Part shown: positions 24,990 to 34,059 of the stretch, in pieces | How the letters are laid out: the number at the start of each line of letters is the position of its first letter | How positions within the stretch are numbered: position 1 is the first letter of the stretch | Origin: Chloroflexota bacterium | GTDB lineage: Bacteria > Chloroflexota > Dehalococcoidia > CAUJGQ01 | Reading direction: 5' to 3' | Length of the DNA stretch: 35,357 bases | NCBI GenBank assembly: GCA_963170165.1 | Contig: CAUJGQ010000030.1 | Span: 1 to 35,357, forward strand | The notes under the pieces: model-generated | What the model was told of the DNA's origin: nothing | The model's input: the letters and a program-made list of their open reading frames with translations, nothing else | The model's database searches: none | Translations under genes and position numbers: made by a program

Positions 24990-25850
24990 ATGGCAATTGT
25001 CGCGCTGTTACTGCTGCTTGCATCCGTGGCGCCGGCGGCGTTCATGCTGCACTTCGTCTATGTGCGGGACAAGTATCAGCGTGAGCCACTGCGGGCGGTG
25101 CTGCTCGTCTACTTCGCCGGCTTCTTCACGGTGATCCCCGCGTTGGTAGGGGAACTGGCTGCAGGCGCGCTGGTCAACGGCGCCTCGGAGGAGACGCTCG
25201 CCGGCGCTGCGTTAATCGCGTTCGCCGTGGTGGGCGTCGCCGAGGAGGGTTCAAAATTCCTGTTTCTGATGGCACTGGTCTACCGGCGCTCGTACTTCGA
25301 CGAACCATACGATGGGATCCTTTACGCCGTCGCCGTTGGCTTGGGCTTTGCAACAGTGGAGAATCTCGCGTATGTGTTCCTGGCTGGTAGCCTGGCCGGC
25401 AGCGCCGCGATCGCCGTCCTCCGTGCCCTGCTGTCGGTGCCGGCGCATGCGCTGTTTGGCGTGGTGATGGGACACTTCACCGGCCGTGCCAAGTTTGAGC
25501 CCGACCACCGGCGCCGGCGGCGGCTGCTGGCGCTGGGACTGGCCACGCCCGTGCTGGCCCACGGGCTGTACGACTTCCCGCTGCTCCTCGCCCCGCAAGG
25601 AGTGACCGCCGATGTCCTTGTGGCGGCACTCGCAGTGCTGGCAGGCACCATGATACTGCTGTGGACGGCCGGCGTACGCATGCTGCACCAGGCGCAGGCT
25701 GCCAGCCCCTTCCAGCGCCCTCCTCCCTTCTTCGCCCCACTGGGAGCGATCACGTTGAGCATCAAGTTCTGTACGCAGTGTGGCGCCCGCGCAGCCGCCG
25801 CCGATCGCTTCTGCCGGATCTGCGGGACATCGTGGCGGGTTGCACCGTAG
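24990..25850 (+). CDS. PrsW-type intramembrane metalloprotease with C-terminal zinc ribbon
   Basis: A 286-residue membrane protein. Catalytic motifs of the PrsW/CAAX-like family are intact: VGVAEEGSKF with Glu85-Glu86 and Lys89, FATVEN (120-125), HALFGVVMGHF with His153 and His162, and HGLYDF with His191. About eight hydrophobic segments span residues 1-228. The C-terminal tail (260-281) has Cys261, Cys264, Cys275 and Cys278 in a CxxC-x10-CxxC zinc ribbon, which is not part of B. subtilis PrsW. PrsW cleaves an anti-sigma factor there. No sigma/anti-sigma pair is in this window. No strong ribosome site is seen before the ATG. The MFS gene follows 9 bases later. Confidence 0.88.
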   Translation: MAIVALLLLLASVAPAAFMLHFVYVRDKYQREPLRAVLLVYFAGFFTVIPALVGELAAGALVNGASEETLAGAALIAFAVVGVAEEGSKFLFLMALVYRRSYFDEPYDGILYAVAVGLGFATVENLAYVFLAGSLAGSAAIAVLRALLSVPAHALFGVVMGHFTGRAKFEPDHRRRRRLLALGLATPVLAHGLYDFPLLLAPQGVTADVLVAALAVLAGTMILLWTAGVRMLHQAQAASPFQRPPPFFAPLGAITLSIKFCTQCGARAAAADRFCRICGTSWRVAP

Positions 25851-25859
25851 AATCCCGGC

Positions 25860-27272
25860 ATGCCTTTCCCTCACATCTCACCGTCGACCCGTACACTGCT
25901 GGCTGTATCGCTGGGCATGTTCGTACTGGCGCTCGACACGCAGGTGAATGTCGCCCTGCCGGAGATCACGCGTGCCCTTAACGCGCCGATCTCCCAGCTG
26001 CAGTGGGTGATCATCGCCTATGTGTTGACCGGCACGGCGCTGATGACGGGGTGCGGCCGGCTTGCCGACCTGACCGGACGGCGGCGCATGTGGATCGCAG
26101 GGTTAGCGGTGCTGGCGGCGGGTCTGCTCGCCTGCGGGCTGACGTCCTCGCTTGCTCCGCTGGTGGCCGGAAGGGCGCTGCAGGCGGCCGGCATGGCGAT
26201 GGTGACCGCCACCGGTCCCGCCCTCGTAACTGCCGCCTCGCCACCGGATCGTCGCGGGCGGGCGCTAGGGTTGATCGCCGCGGGTGGCTCGCTGGGCGCC
26301 GCTGTCGGGCCGTTGTCCGGCGGGGTGCTCGTCGACGTGTTCGGCTGGCAGGGAGTGTTCCTATCCCGGGTACCGCTGGCCCTGGGAGCCGCGCTATTGT
26401 CAGCGGCGCTGCTGCCGCGCGGCGCTGCGGCCCGGCAGAGCGGGGCGTTTGACTGGCAGGGGGCGGCGCTGGCGGCGCTCGTCACGACCGTGCTGCTGCT
26501 GGCGCTCAATCGCGGTCCGGTGTGGGGCTGGAGCGCGGCGGGCACCGTAGGGCTGATGCTGGCGTGGCCGGTACTGTTGTGGGTGATGATCTGGTGGGAA
26601 CGGCAGAGTCCCACACCGGCGATTGACATCGGCCTGTTTCGCACCGCCGCCATGTTGACAGCCGGTGGCGCGGCGTTGCTCAGTGCCCTGGCCTCGTTTG
26701 GCGTGTGGCTGCTGGCTCCGTACCTGCTGGTGGACGGCCGCGGACTCAGCCCGGTGGCCGCCGGCTGGTTTCTGGCGATCGTGCCGCTGACGATGGCAGC
26801 GACCGCACCACTGAGCGGGCGGGTTGCAGACCGGCTGGGATCGCGCTGGCCGGTGGTGGCGGGGCTTGGGCTGGAGGTGCTGGCACTGGCGCTGATCGCA
26901 GCCACCGGATCGAGCCTCACTCTGCTGGCGGTGGCGCTGATGCTGCTCGGCGCGGGCCTCGGCATCTTCGCCGCACCCAACCAGAGCATTGTTATGGGCG
27001 CGGTTCCCCCGTCGGCATACGGCGCTGCGGGCGGCCTGCTGGGCATGATGCGCTCGCTCGGCATCGTCAGCGGTGTGGCCGTGCTGGGAGCGGTGTACGC
27101 TGCGGCTCGCCCGCCAGGGGCGGCGGCCGCCGCCTTTCACGAGGGTGCCTTTCGCAGCGCTTTCCTCGTTGCGGCGGTGATTGCGTCGGCCGCGCTGGCA
27201 CTCCACCTGCTCTCGTGGCGTGCTCTCCGTCCGCACCCGGCCCGTGGCCCGCGCGTGCCCTCCGAAACGTAA
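25860..27272 (+). CDS. MFS drug exporter, DHA2 (14-TM) family
   Basis: A 470-residue major facilitator with about fourteen hydrophobic segments. The first helix ends in FVLALDTQVNVALPEITRAL, the motif of the DHA2 subfamily. Motif A is GRLADLTGRRRMWIAG in the loop after TM2, and the motif C region GPLSGGVLVDVFGWQ follows in TM5. A second motif A-like stretch, GRVADRLGSRWPVV, lies in the middle. These transporters expel hydrophobic drugs or dyes with proton antiport. Substrate unknown. It starts 9 bases after the PrsW stop and is followed 21 bases later by a flavin reductase, so the three may share a transcript. Confidence 0.88.
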   Translation: MPFPHISPSTRTLLAVSLGMFVLALDTQVNVALPEITRALNAPISQLQWVIIAYVLTGTALMTGCGRLADLTGRRRMWIAGLAVLAAGLLACGLTSSLAPLVAGRALQAAGMAMVTATGPALVTAASPPDRRGRALGLIAAGGSLGAAVGPLSGGVLVDVFGWQGVFLSRVPLALGAALLSAALLPRGAAARQSGAFDWQGAALAALVTTVLLLALNRGPVWGWSAAGTVGLMLAWPVLLWVMIWWERQSPTPAIDIGLFRTAAMLTAGGAALLSALASFGVWLLAPYLLVDGRGLSPVAAGWFLAIVPLTMAATAPLSGRVADRLGSRWPVVAGLGLEVLALALIAATGSSLTLLAVALMLLGAGLGIFAAPNQSIVMGAVPPSAYGAAGGLLGMMRSLGIVSGVAVLGAVYAAARPPGAAAAAFHEGAFRSAFLVAAVIASAALALHLLSWRALRPHPARGPRVPSET

Positions 27273-27293
27273 CCAAGAAAGGTGCTTGCAGAC

Positions 27294-27770
27294 ATGGATG
27301 AGCAGGCAAAGAAGACCGTTCTACGCATGTTCAACTACAACCTGGTTGTTGTGACTGTGCCCGGTCCCGACGGCGGTCATGGCTACACCGCAAACTGGGT
27401 CGCGCAGTCCGCATTCGAGCCGCCGATGGTCTCAATCACTGTCGAAGCCGACGCCAAGGCGCTGCCGCTGATGCGCGAATCGGGCGTGTTTGCCATCAAC
27501 GTGCTGGAAAGCGGCCAGCGGGAACTTGCTGGTCAGCTGGGCCGGCGTTCTCGCACGCACCCGGACAAGTTCGCCGGTGTGCCGGCGGAACCGGGTGTGA
27601 CCGGCTGTCCGTTGCTCCTGGATGCGCTCGGCTATCTCGAGTGCCGCGTTCGCGGCGAGCTGGACGCCGGTAGCCACGTGCTCTTCCTGGGCGAGGTGGT
27701 CGAGGCTGGGGTTCGGCGTCAAGGGAAGCCGCTTTCGATGGAGGAGGCGGAGTTCCGCTACTTCGGTTGA
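27294..27770 (+). CDS. Flavin reductase-like domain protein
   Basis: A 158-residue split-barrel protein of the flavin reductase/HpaC type, using FMN or FAD. Seen: TANWVAQSAFEPPMVSITVE, the flavin-binding part, then FAINVLESGQRELAGQLG and the C-terminal SHVLFLGEVVEAGV. Relatives supply reduced flavin to monooxygenases. No monooxygenase partner is adjacent. AAAGGTG (27278-27284) precedes the ATG at 27294, which is preferred over a GTG at 27282. It ends 5 bases before the convergent end of the large permease gene. Confidence 0.88.
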   Translation: MDEQAKKTVLRMFNYNLVVVTVPGPDGGHGYTANWVAQSAFEPPMVSITVEADAKALPLMRESGVFAINVLESGQRELAGQLGRRSRTHPDKFAGVPAEPGVTGCPLLLDALGYLECRVRGELDAGSHVLFLGEVVEAGVRRQGKPLSMEEAEFRYFG

Positions 27771-27775
27771 GCGAG

Positions 27776-30700
27776 CTACTCGTATCGCAGCGCCTCAGCC
27801 GGAGTCACACGCCCTGCTTGCCACGCCACAGCCAGCGCGCTCATCAGTGCAGCACAATACGCGGCAGCGCCGATGCTGGCGATCTGCCACCAGGGGATCA
27901 GCAGCCGCAGCTGCGTGAAGTCGCGTGCCAGGAAGTTCACGATGTTCTGTGCCAGCACGAGACCGCTGACGGCGCCGGCGCCGATGCCGAGCGTTGCTAC
28001 GACGCAGCCCTCCAGCAGGAACGATGTCCGGATCGAGCGCCGGCTGAAGCCCAGAGCCCGCAGCATCCCGATCTGCTGACGGCGCTCAGCGACGGAGCGC
28101 ATCCCGATCACGCCCAGTGCCGCGATGCCTGACAGCAGCCCCATGCCGAGGAAGCCTCTGATCAGTGCGTCCAGCAACCGGCGGATCTCGTGACCGGTAC
28201 GTGCCTCTTCGCCAAGGATGCGCGTACGGATGCCACGGCCAGGAAACGTCAGCTCGATTCCGGTCGCGGCCGTCCGCAGCGAGACGCCCTCGGCAGTGCG
28301 CAGGAAGTACTCCGCGGGTGGTTGGGTGGCCGCCGGCATCCCTTCAACGGAGGCCTGTCCCGTGAGCAGCCCGCGCGACAGAATCGAACCGTCGGCGGTC
28401 ACACCGATCACCGTCACCCGCCGGGCAACGCCGCCGCGCGGGTCGCGCAGCCACACCGGCGCCGGCGTAAACGTGGCGCTCCGGCCGCCGCGCGCGATGG
28501 CGGTGCGTAGCCCCGGCACCATGTCGATGTCCCGCCGCGCGAGCACCGCCAGTCCGGAACTCTCGTTCAGCGCCTGCCACACCGCTCGATCGCTGTCGAG
28601 GCCCTGTGCCCTCCCTGCCAGTTCCCCGGATGACCCCGAGAGGAGACCGGCATCGGCGACACGCAACTCAACCGGCCGCCACACCACGATGTCGGCGCCT
28701 GGCCACAGCGCCTCGACGGCGCTTGAGGCCTGTGCGCCGATGACCGCGAAGTCGTCGCGCCGTACGGCATCTGAGGACGCGATTGCCTGCTCCACATCTT
28801 CGGGTGGCCGGCCGAAGGCGATGCGGATGTCGAAACCCGCGCCGCCGTCACGGCGTACATAGGCTGCTTCGGTGGAGCGCAGCAGTGCGGTGGCGGTGAC
28901 CATCGTCAGAAACACCAAGGCAAACATGGCGGCGGTAAGGCCGGTGCGAAACGGGTGCGTGAGCGGATAGGCGACCGCGATGCGTGTGGCGGGCGCCAGC
29001 GAGCCGAACGGCCGGGCCAGCCACCGCAGTGGCGCCAGCAGCGCATCGAGGTTGGCCCCCGCCGCCCAGACCAACGCTACCGCCATCGCCACACCAGCCA
29101 GCACGAACCCGGCAGTGCCAGAGCGCAGGGCATCATCACCCCGGACCGAGGCCGGTGCATCTGGAGAGAGAGCAAACAGCAGCGCGATCAGCGCACCAGC
29201 CACGGTTGCGACCAGCCGGTTCACATGTCGTACCGGCACACGGGCCCTGGGGAGAGCCAGCCGCGCCGCCTGCGCCGCTGCCAGTACCATCAGCGCGCCG
29301 CCAGCTGCACGCATAACCCCGCCATGCGGTGCTAGCACGGCCAGTCCACCACCGCCCACCATGAGCACAGCGACCTGCCCGGCGCGCTGCACGGTGGCAG
29401 CCAGCAAGACACGTCTTCGCCGCCGGATTGGTGGCGGCGCGCTCACCCCATGGATGGCGGCGATGATGTTGACGTTGCTGACCCGCCAGGCGGCCAGCAG
29501 CACCGTGGCGAAGGTCACCAGTGCACCCAGGCAGAATGCCAGTAGCAGCCCCCCGGCGCTGATGTGGCCCTGGAGCACGACATCCCAGCGCTCCAGCGCG
29601 CGCTGCAAGAGACGCAGGACCAGCGCTCCGGTGCCCAGTCCGAGCAGCAGTCCGGCCAGGGCGGCGGCGAGATCGTAGACCATGCCCTCGATGGCGAAGG
29701 CGGCGACCAGATGATGGCGGTGCGCTCCCACCGCCCGCGTGAGTCCCATCTCTGTGCGGCGTTCGGCGGCCAGCATCACAAAGATAAGAAATACCAACAG
29801 CAACGCTGCCGCGATGGAAAACAGGCCAAGCACCATGAAGACAGCAGTCACAGCGGAGCCATACTCGTTTGCCGCCTGTAACGCCCGCTGTTTCACTTCC
29901 AGCACGGTCAACGGCGCCAGCCGTTGTGCGGCATCCGGGCGTCCCCGAAGGGCCGGCTGGTTGGCCGCGGCGTTGATGATCCAGCGATACTCGGTGGTGA
30001 GCAGCGGGTCAGCAACAAAGTACGCCAGCTCAGCGCTGGGCACACCGCTGCGGCTCACCTCCCGCAGCCGCCGAACCGCGGGGCGGACGTCTGCCCGAAC
30101 GCGCGCCTCTAGTGCCCGCAACTGACTCTGGCCGGCTTCGGTCGCCAGCCCATGGGCAACTTCTGTCATCAGCGCTGGATCAGCCAGGGCCAGCCGCAAC
30201 CTGCCGGTCACGGCACGGCTGCGTCCGGCCTCGTCGCCGCCCGAGCGGTTGGCGACCAATACCTGATTGACTTGCTCCTCACGGCGGGCCAGCCGCTGGA
30301 GGGCAGCGAGCGGCATGACGGCTGCCGGCTGCGTCCCGGTAAGCCCGCCATCGCGCACCACCGCACGCACGACGAGGACGGCTTCTGCTCCTCCCGGGAG
30401 CCGCAGTGTCAGTGGTACACCGGCCGCCAAGCCGAGCAGCCTCCCTGCTTCGGCGTTGACCAGCACCTCGCCATCCTGGAGCGCACTGAGCTTGAGCGGC
30501 TCACCACTGCGTAGCGAGAAGCGGTCGAACCGCGGGGCGCCAGGCGGTAGGCCGATGACGTTTACCCCAGTGCGCGCCCGTTCGGTCTGCCGGCTGATGG
30601 CCGTTGCCTGGAGCTGGAGGGCGGGCACGAGCGCCGCCACGTCGGGATCGTTCGCAAACGACTGCTGTAGCGCTTCCGTCCGCGTCAGGGGAAAGAACTC

Positions 30701-31084
30701 ACCCGCCGCCAGATCGCCTCCGGACAGCAAGGCGCCGGGATCACCGATCCCTAGCGACGCGCCGGCGCCGCGCACCGAGGTGGTAATCACCTCGTCCACG
30801 GGCCCGACGCCACCGGCCACCAGGGCGCGGACGGTCAGCGCCATCGTCTCACCTGTGCCGATCGCCGTCGTGATGACGGCGGTGCTGGTGGTGAGTCCGA
30901 GCACGATCAGCGCGGTGCGCAGCCGTCTCCGCGGCGCCGCCCGCAGGCCCAGCTGCACGAGCAGCGGCCGCCGCCACGCCAATACTGCCAGCGCCATCAG
31001 CACACACGCCAGCACCAGCGTTGCGGACCTGGCAAGGAGGACAGTCGGGAGACCGAATAGCTCGCTCATCGCTGCGAACGCCAC
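27776..31084 (-). CDS. Large FtsX-type ABC transporter permease
   Basis: A 1102-residue permease with two FtsX-type halves. An N-terminal helix (~15-36) and a second at ~58-80 precede a large extracytoplasmic region. The first FtsX module carries RRTEMGLTRAVGAHRHHLVA, and the C-terminal one carries RRQQIGMLRALGFSRRSIRT, the motif that contacts the ATPase. Several more TM helices lie between. Such double-FtsX proteins work with a MacB/LolD-type ATPase in lipoprotein or peptide export. None is encoded in the window, so the partner is elsewhere. The frame begins at a GTG (31084). An ATG at 31069 is equally plausible, as neither has a clear ribosome site. Confidence 0.82.
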   Translation of the reverse strand: MAFAAMSELFGLPTVLLARSATLVLACVLMALAVLAWRRPLLVQLGLRAAPRRRLRTALIVLGLTTSTAVITTAIGTGETMALTVRALVAGGVGPVDEVITTSVRGAGASLGIGDPGALLSGGDLAAGEFFPLTRTEALQQSFANDPDVAALVPALQLQATAISRQTERARTGVNVIGLPPGAPRFDRFSLRSGEPLKLSALQDGEVLVNAEAGRLLGLAAGVPLTLRLPGGAEAVLVVRAVVRDGGLTGTQPAAVMPLAALQRLARREEQVNQVLVANRSGGDEAGRSRAVTGRLRLALADPALMTEVAHGLATEAGQSQLRALEARVRADVRPAVRRLREVSRSGVPSAELAYFVADPLLTTEYRWIINAAANQPALRGRPDAAQRLAPLTVLEVKQRALQAANEYGSAVTAVFMVLGLFSIAAALLLVFLIFVMLAAERRTEMGLTRAVGAHRHHLVAAFAIEGMVYDLAAALAGLLLGLGTGALVLRLLQRALERWDVVLQGHISAGGLLLAFCLGALVTFATVLLAAWRVSNVNIIAAIHGVSAPPPIRRRRRVLLAATVQRAGQVAVLMVGGGGLAVLAPHGGVMRAAGGALMVLAAAQAARLALPRARVPVRHVNRLVATVAGALIALLFALSPDAPASVRGDDALRSGTAGFVLAGVAMAVALVWAAGANLDALLAPLRWLARPFGSLAPATRIAVAYPLTHPFRTGLTAAMFALVFLTMVTATALLRSTEAAYVRRDGGAGFDIRIAFGRPPEDVEQAIASSDAVRRDDFAVIGAQASSAVEALWPGADIVVWRPVELRVADAGLLSGSSGELAGRAQGLDSDRAVWQALNESSGLAVLARRDIDMVPGLRTAIARGGRSATFTPAPVWLRDPRGGVARRVTVIGVTADGSILSRGLLTGQASVEGMPAATQPPAEYFLRTAEGVSLRTAATGIELTFPGRGIRTRILGEEARTGHEIRRLLDALIRGFLGMGLLSGIAALGVIGMRSVAERRQQIGMLRALGFSRRSIRTSFLLEGCVVATLGIGAGAVSGLVLAQNIVNFLARDFTQLRLLIPWWQIASIGAAAYCAALMSALAVAWQAGRVTPAEALRYE

Positions 31085-31096
31085 CGGTGGTGGAAG

Positions 31097-31774
31097 CTAC
31101 AGGCCACTGATCACACCCCAGAACAGCTCAGCCAGCCGCTGATGACCCAGTGTCGAAGGGTGCAGTCCATCGCGGCTGATGTACTCGGGGTGAGAGCGCA
31201 GTTCTGCCCAGCCTGTGTACAAGTCCACGACGGTGGCCCCATGGGTCTGGGCTACCCCGGCAATCGCGGCGTTCCACTCCACTGCCGTCGACCGCAGGGC
31301 GCCGCCGTCCATCCCGTGCAACGCGGGCAGCAGGGTCAGGTCGGGGAGATTTGCGACATACACTCGCGCGGTGGTCTGCGTGACGAGGGCACCGAGCAGC
31401 GCATCGAGGCCCGTGCGGTAGACCTCCAGCGGCACCCCTCCCGTAAGATCATTGACGCACAGCCACACAGTGACGACGGACGGCTGCAGATCGACCGCGA
31501 CCGGTAGCACCTGGTCAAGCGCCTGTTCCACCTTGAGGCTGGGGATGCTGAGGTTTGCCAGGCGCGTACCGGCAGGCATCATGCTCCGCAGGCGTGGCAC
31601 CCAGCCATCCACCGATGGGTTGGAGGCGCCAGTACCAATACCGTCTGAAGCGGAGATGGCGACATAGAGCGCGGCCGTGCTGCGGTCGCGCCCGTCGTCG
31701 GTGGTACAAGCGGAGGGGAGCACCCACAGGATCAGCGCAAGCAGAGGCAGCAGCCGGTGGACGTTGGTTCGCAT
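31097..31774 (-). CDS. Exported SGNH/GDSL-type hydrolase, possible lipoprotein
   Basis: A 225-residue SGNH hydrolase. The N-terminal hydrophobic run LLPLLALILWVL is followed by PSAC, a weak lipobox with Cys23 as a possible lipid anchor. Block I reads YVAISASDGIGTGA, with Ser in the place of the GDS serine. VWLCVNDLTGG gives the conserved Asn, and SRDGLHPSTLGH gives the Asp-x-x-His. All catalytic elements are therefore present. Substrates in the family are lipids, acetyl esters or glycans. A longer frame from 31846 adds 24 residues ahead of the signal sequence and is not favoured. It lies 12 bases upstream of the large permease on the same strand, so it may share a transcript. Confidence 0.82.
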   Translation of the reverse strand: MRTNVHRLLPLLALILWVLPSACTTDDGRDRSTAALYVAISASDGIGTGASNPSVDGWVPRLRSMMPAGTRLANLSIPSLKVEQALDQVLPVAVDLQPSVVTVWLCVNDLTGGVPLEVYRTGLDALLGALVTQTTARVYVANLPDLTLLPALHGMDGGALRSTAVEWNAAIAGVAQTHGATVVDLYTGWAELRSHPEYISRDGLHPSTLGHQRLAELFWGVISGL

Positions 31775-31902
31775 GCGGGGCCTGCCGGGGCCCGCCGTAA
31801 GGCAGACCGCCATTTCCATCATCCGGACTATGCGTGTACGCGTCAAGTAGCCGCCAGCCTGGCATGACTGTGGTTAACTACCGTGTAGCCACTCCGCCGG
31901 AT

Positions 31903-32697
31903 TCATCGAAGGACGGCCGCAGCCGTAACGCTGGTGCGCAGGAAGCGGTCAATCATCGCGTTCACCTGGTCCGGCGTCTCCAGTTGGTGAAAGTGCCCGG
32001 CGCAGGCGGTCTGAGCGGTTGTGAGCGACGGGCAGAGGGAGCGAAAACGTTCCACATCGGTCGCTGAGCCGGCGGCGGCGATAGCCAGCACCGGCGCCTT
32101 GCACGCCGCCGCTGCCCCCTCGTCGTCGAATGTGGCGATGGCCTGCATCGCTCCGGCCATGACATGCTGGGGGGCAGCGGACATAGCGGCGATGATCCGC
32201 GCCCTGCGATCGGGGTCATCGATGCCGGGAAGAAACATGCCACTGACGACGCGCTCCGCTGTCGCACGGTACTCCGGCGTGCGCAGCACCGTCACCAGGT
32301 CGCGCATCCTGGTGCGGGCGGCCTCTGGTCGAAAGAGGGGAGAGTCGAGCGTGACCACCCCAGCCGTCCGCTCAGGGTGACGTGCTGCCAGCTCGAGCGC
32401 GACGAGGCCGCCCATGCTATGGCCGATCACCACGGCGCCATTGACGCCTAGCTCGCCCAGCAGCCAGTTCACATCGCCGGCAAAGCCCGCGATGCTGTAC
32501 TCCTGGTCCGGCTTGTCGCTGCGGCCGTGCCCACGCAGGTCGAGCGCGATCACCCGATGCTCGGTGCGGAGATGGTCAAACTGCGGGGCAAGGTACGTGT
32601 GGTCACAGCACCAGCCATGGATGAGCACGATTGGCGGATCGCCGGCGCCGTCCTCGTCATAGTAGAGCGCCACCCCATCGCGATTGAGCGTCCGCAT
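31903..32697 (-). CDS. Alpha/beta hydrolase
   Basis: A 264-residue hydrolase with an intact triad: Ser94 in GHSMGG, a probable acid near residue 214 (ATDVERF) and His235 in AGHFHQLE. The oxyanion-hole HGW (27-29) and DLRGHGRSDKPD are also typical. It resembles esterases and 2-hydroxy-dienoate hydrolases, and the substrate is open. The frame opens at 32727, but GGGAGG stands 6 bases before the ATG at 32697, so this start is used. It contrasts with the degenerate hydrolase at 19433-20848. Confidence 0.88.
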   Translation of the reverse strand: MRTLNRDGVALYYDEDGAGDPPIVLIHGWCCDHTYLAPQFDHLRTEHRVIALDLRGHGRSDKPDQEYSIAGFAGDVNWLLGELGVNGAVVIGHSMGGLVALELAARHPERTAGVVTLDSPLFRPEAARTRMRDLVTVLRTPEYRATAERVVSGMFLPGIDDPDRRARIIAAMSAAPQHVMAGAMQAIATFDDEGAAAACKAPVLAIAAAGSATDVERFRSLCPSLTTAQTACAGHFHQLETPDQVNAMIDRFLRTSVTAAAVLR

Positions 32698-32763
32698 GTG
32701 CAACCTCCCTGGCGGTGTTGACCCCATTTTGCCGGTCTGCCGCCGTCCGTCAACGTCTCGCCG

Positions 32764-34035
32764 TCAGGCCCGGCCGAGCACCAGGGCTGCATTGATGCCG
32801 CCAAACCCGAATGATGTGGACAAGACGTACCGCGGGCGCGCGGGCCGCCCGGCGCCGGTGATCAGGGCAAGGTCACACGCGGGGTCTGCCTGCTCGAGGT
32901 TGGCCGTGGGCGGCAGCCAGTCGTGCCGGAATGTCAGTGCACAGATGGCGGCTTCGATAGCGCCGGTGGCGCCCAGCGCGTGACCGTGCAGGCCCTTGGT
33001 GCCTGACACCGGCACCGTCCGCGCCCGCCTCCCGAGCGCTCGGTGTAGCACCAGCGATTCGGTGCGGTCGTTGAGCGGTGTGGAGCTGCCGTGGGCGTTG
33101 ACGTAGCCGACAGCCCCGGGCGGCACCCCGGCCGTTGCCAGCGCCATCGTGACGGCCCGTGCCGCTTGCTCGCCGCCCGGCAGCGGCGCGGTCATGTGGT
33201 AGGCGTCGACGCTGGCGCCATAGCCGAGCAACTCGGCATACACCGGAGCATCCCGCTGCTCGGCATGCTCCTGCGATTCCAGCACCAGCACGGCCGCGCC
33301 CTCAGCCATGACAAACCCGTCGCGACGGAGGTCGAACGGCCGCGAGGCATGTGCAGGGTCGTGATTTGCGGTTGACATCGCCTTGATCAGCGCGAAGGAG
33401 CCGAACGTCAGCGGCGCTAGTGGCGCCTCCGCGCCCCCGGCCAGCGCGACGCTGGCCCTGCCACTGCGAATGGCCAGCAGCGCTTCACCAATGGCAACCG
33501 CTCCCGAGGCGCACGAGTTGGCGTTGGCGATGGTCGGTCCGGTGATGCCCAGCGCGATCGCGATATTGGTCGCACCGGCGCCACCGAACACCGACAACGC
33601 CAGCGCCGGACTGACGGCCCGGGGACCGCCCGTGACGTAACGGTGGTGTTGCTCCTCTGCGAAGGCAATACCGCCCAGCGCCGAGCCCAGGTACACGCCG
33701 GTGTCGTTCTGCTGGCCGACAAGCGAGAGGCCAGCGTCTTCAAGCGCCAGCCGCGCTGCCGCAACGGCGAACTGGGAGAAGCGGTCGAGCCGGCGCAGCG
33801 CTTTCCCTTCGATGAAGTCGCGACCATCGAACCCATCGACCTCTGCCGCGATCTGGGACGGGAAAGGTGATGGGTCAAACCGTGTGATGCGTCTGACAGC
33901 CGTCTCGCCTCGGCGCACCCCGGCCCACAGCCCAGCGGCACCGCTGCCGATTGGGGTGATCGCGCCGATACCGGTGATGAACACCCGTGGCGGCCGGCGG
34001 GCATCGTTGGTGCGACAAGCATGCTCCGGCGTCAT
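32764..34035 (-). CDS. Beta-ketoacyl-ACP synthase II (FabF-like)
   Basis: A 423-residue ketosynthase. The nucleophile is Cys175 in NANSCASGA (canonical TACATG/S). The decarboxylating histidines are His315 in NAHGSSTPLND and His352 in TKGLHGHALGATGA, with Lys347. N-terminal VFITGIGAITPIG is typical. The protein condenses malonyl-ACP with an acyl-ACP. It lies 24 bases downstream of the SRPBCC gene, and AGGAG stands before the ATG. No other fab genes are nearby, so a role in a special lipid or polyketide path is more likely than bulk fatty acid synthesis. Confidence 0.93.
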   Translation of the reverse strand: MTPEHACRTNDARRPPRVFITGIGAITPIGSGAAGLWAGVRRGETAVRRITRFDPSPFPSQIAAEVDGFDGRDFIEGKALRRLDRFSQFAVAAARLALEDAGLSLVGQQNDTGVYLGSALGGIAFAEEQHHRYVTGGPRAVSPALALSVFGGAGATNIAIALGITGPTIANANSCASGAVAIGEALLAIRSGRASVALAGGAEAPLAPLTFGSFALIKAMSTANHDPAHASRPFDLRRDGFVMAEGAAVLVLESQEHAEQRDAPVYAELLGYGASVDAYHMTAPLPGGEQAARAVTMALATAGVPPGAVGYVNAHGSSTPLNDRTESLVLHRALGRRARTVPVSGTKGLHGHALGATGAIEAAICALTFRHDWLPPTANLEQADPACDLALITGAGRPARPRYVLSTSFGFGGINAALVLGRA

Positions 34036-34059
34036 GCGGCCGTCTCCTGGGCGGGCGAT

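Noticed and set aside
26018-27064. Long minus-strand open frame opposite the MFS gene.
   Set aside because: Low-complexity Ser/Pro/Ala translation typical of the antisense of a hydrophobic GC-rich gene. The MFS frame has all family motifs.
32725-32753. Minus-strand TTGACG with a 17-base spacer to AAAATG before the alpha/beta hydrolase.
   Set aside because: The -10 matches the consensus at only two positions.
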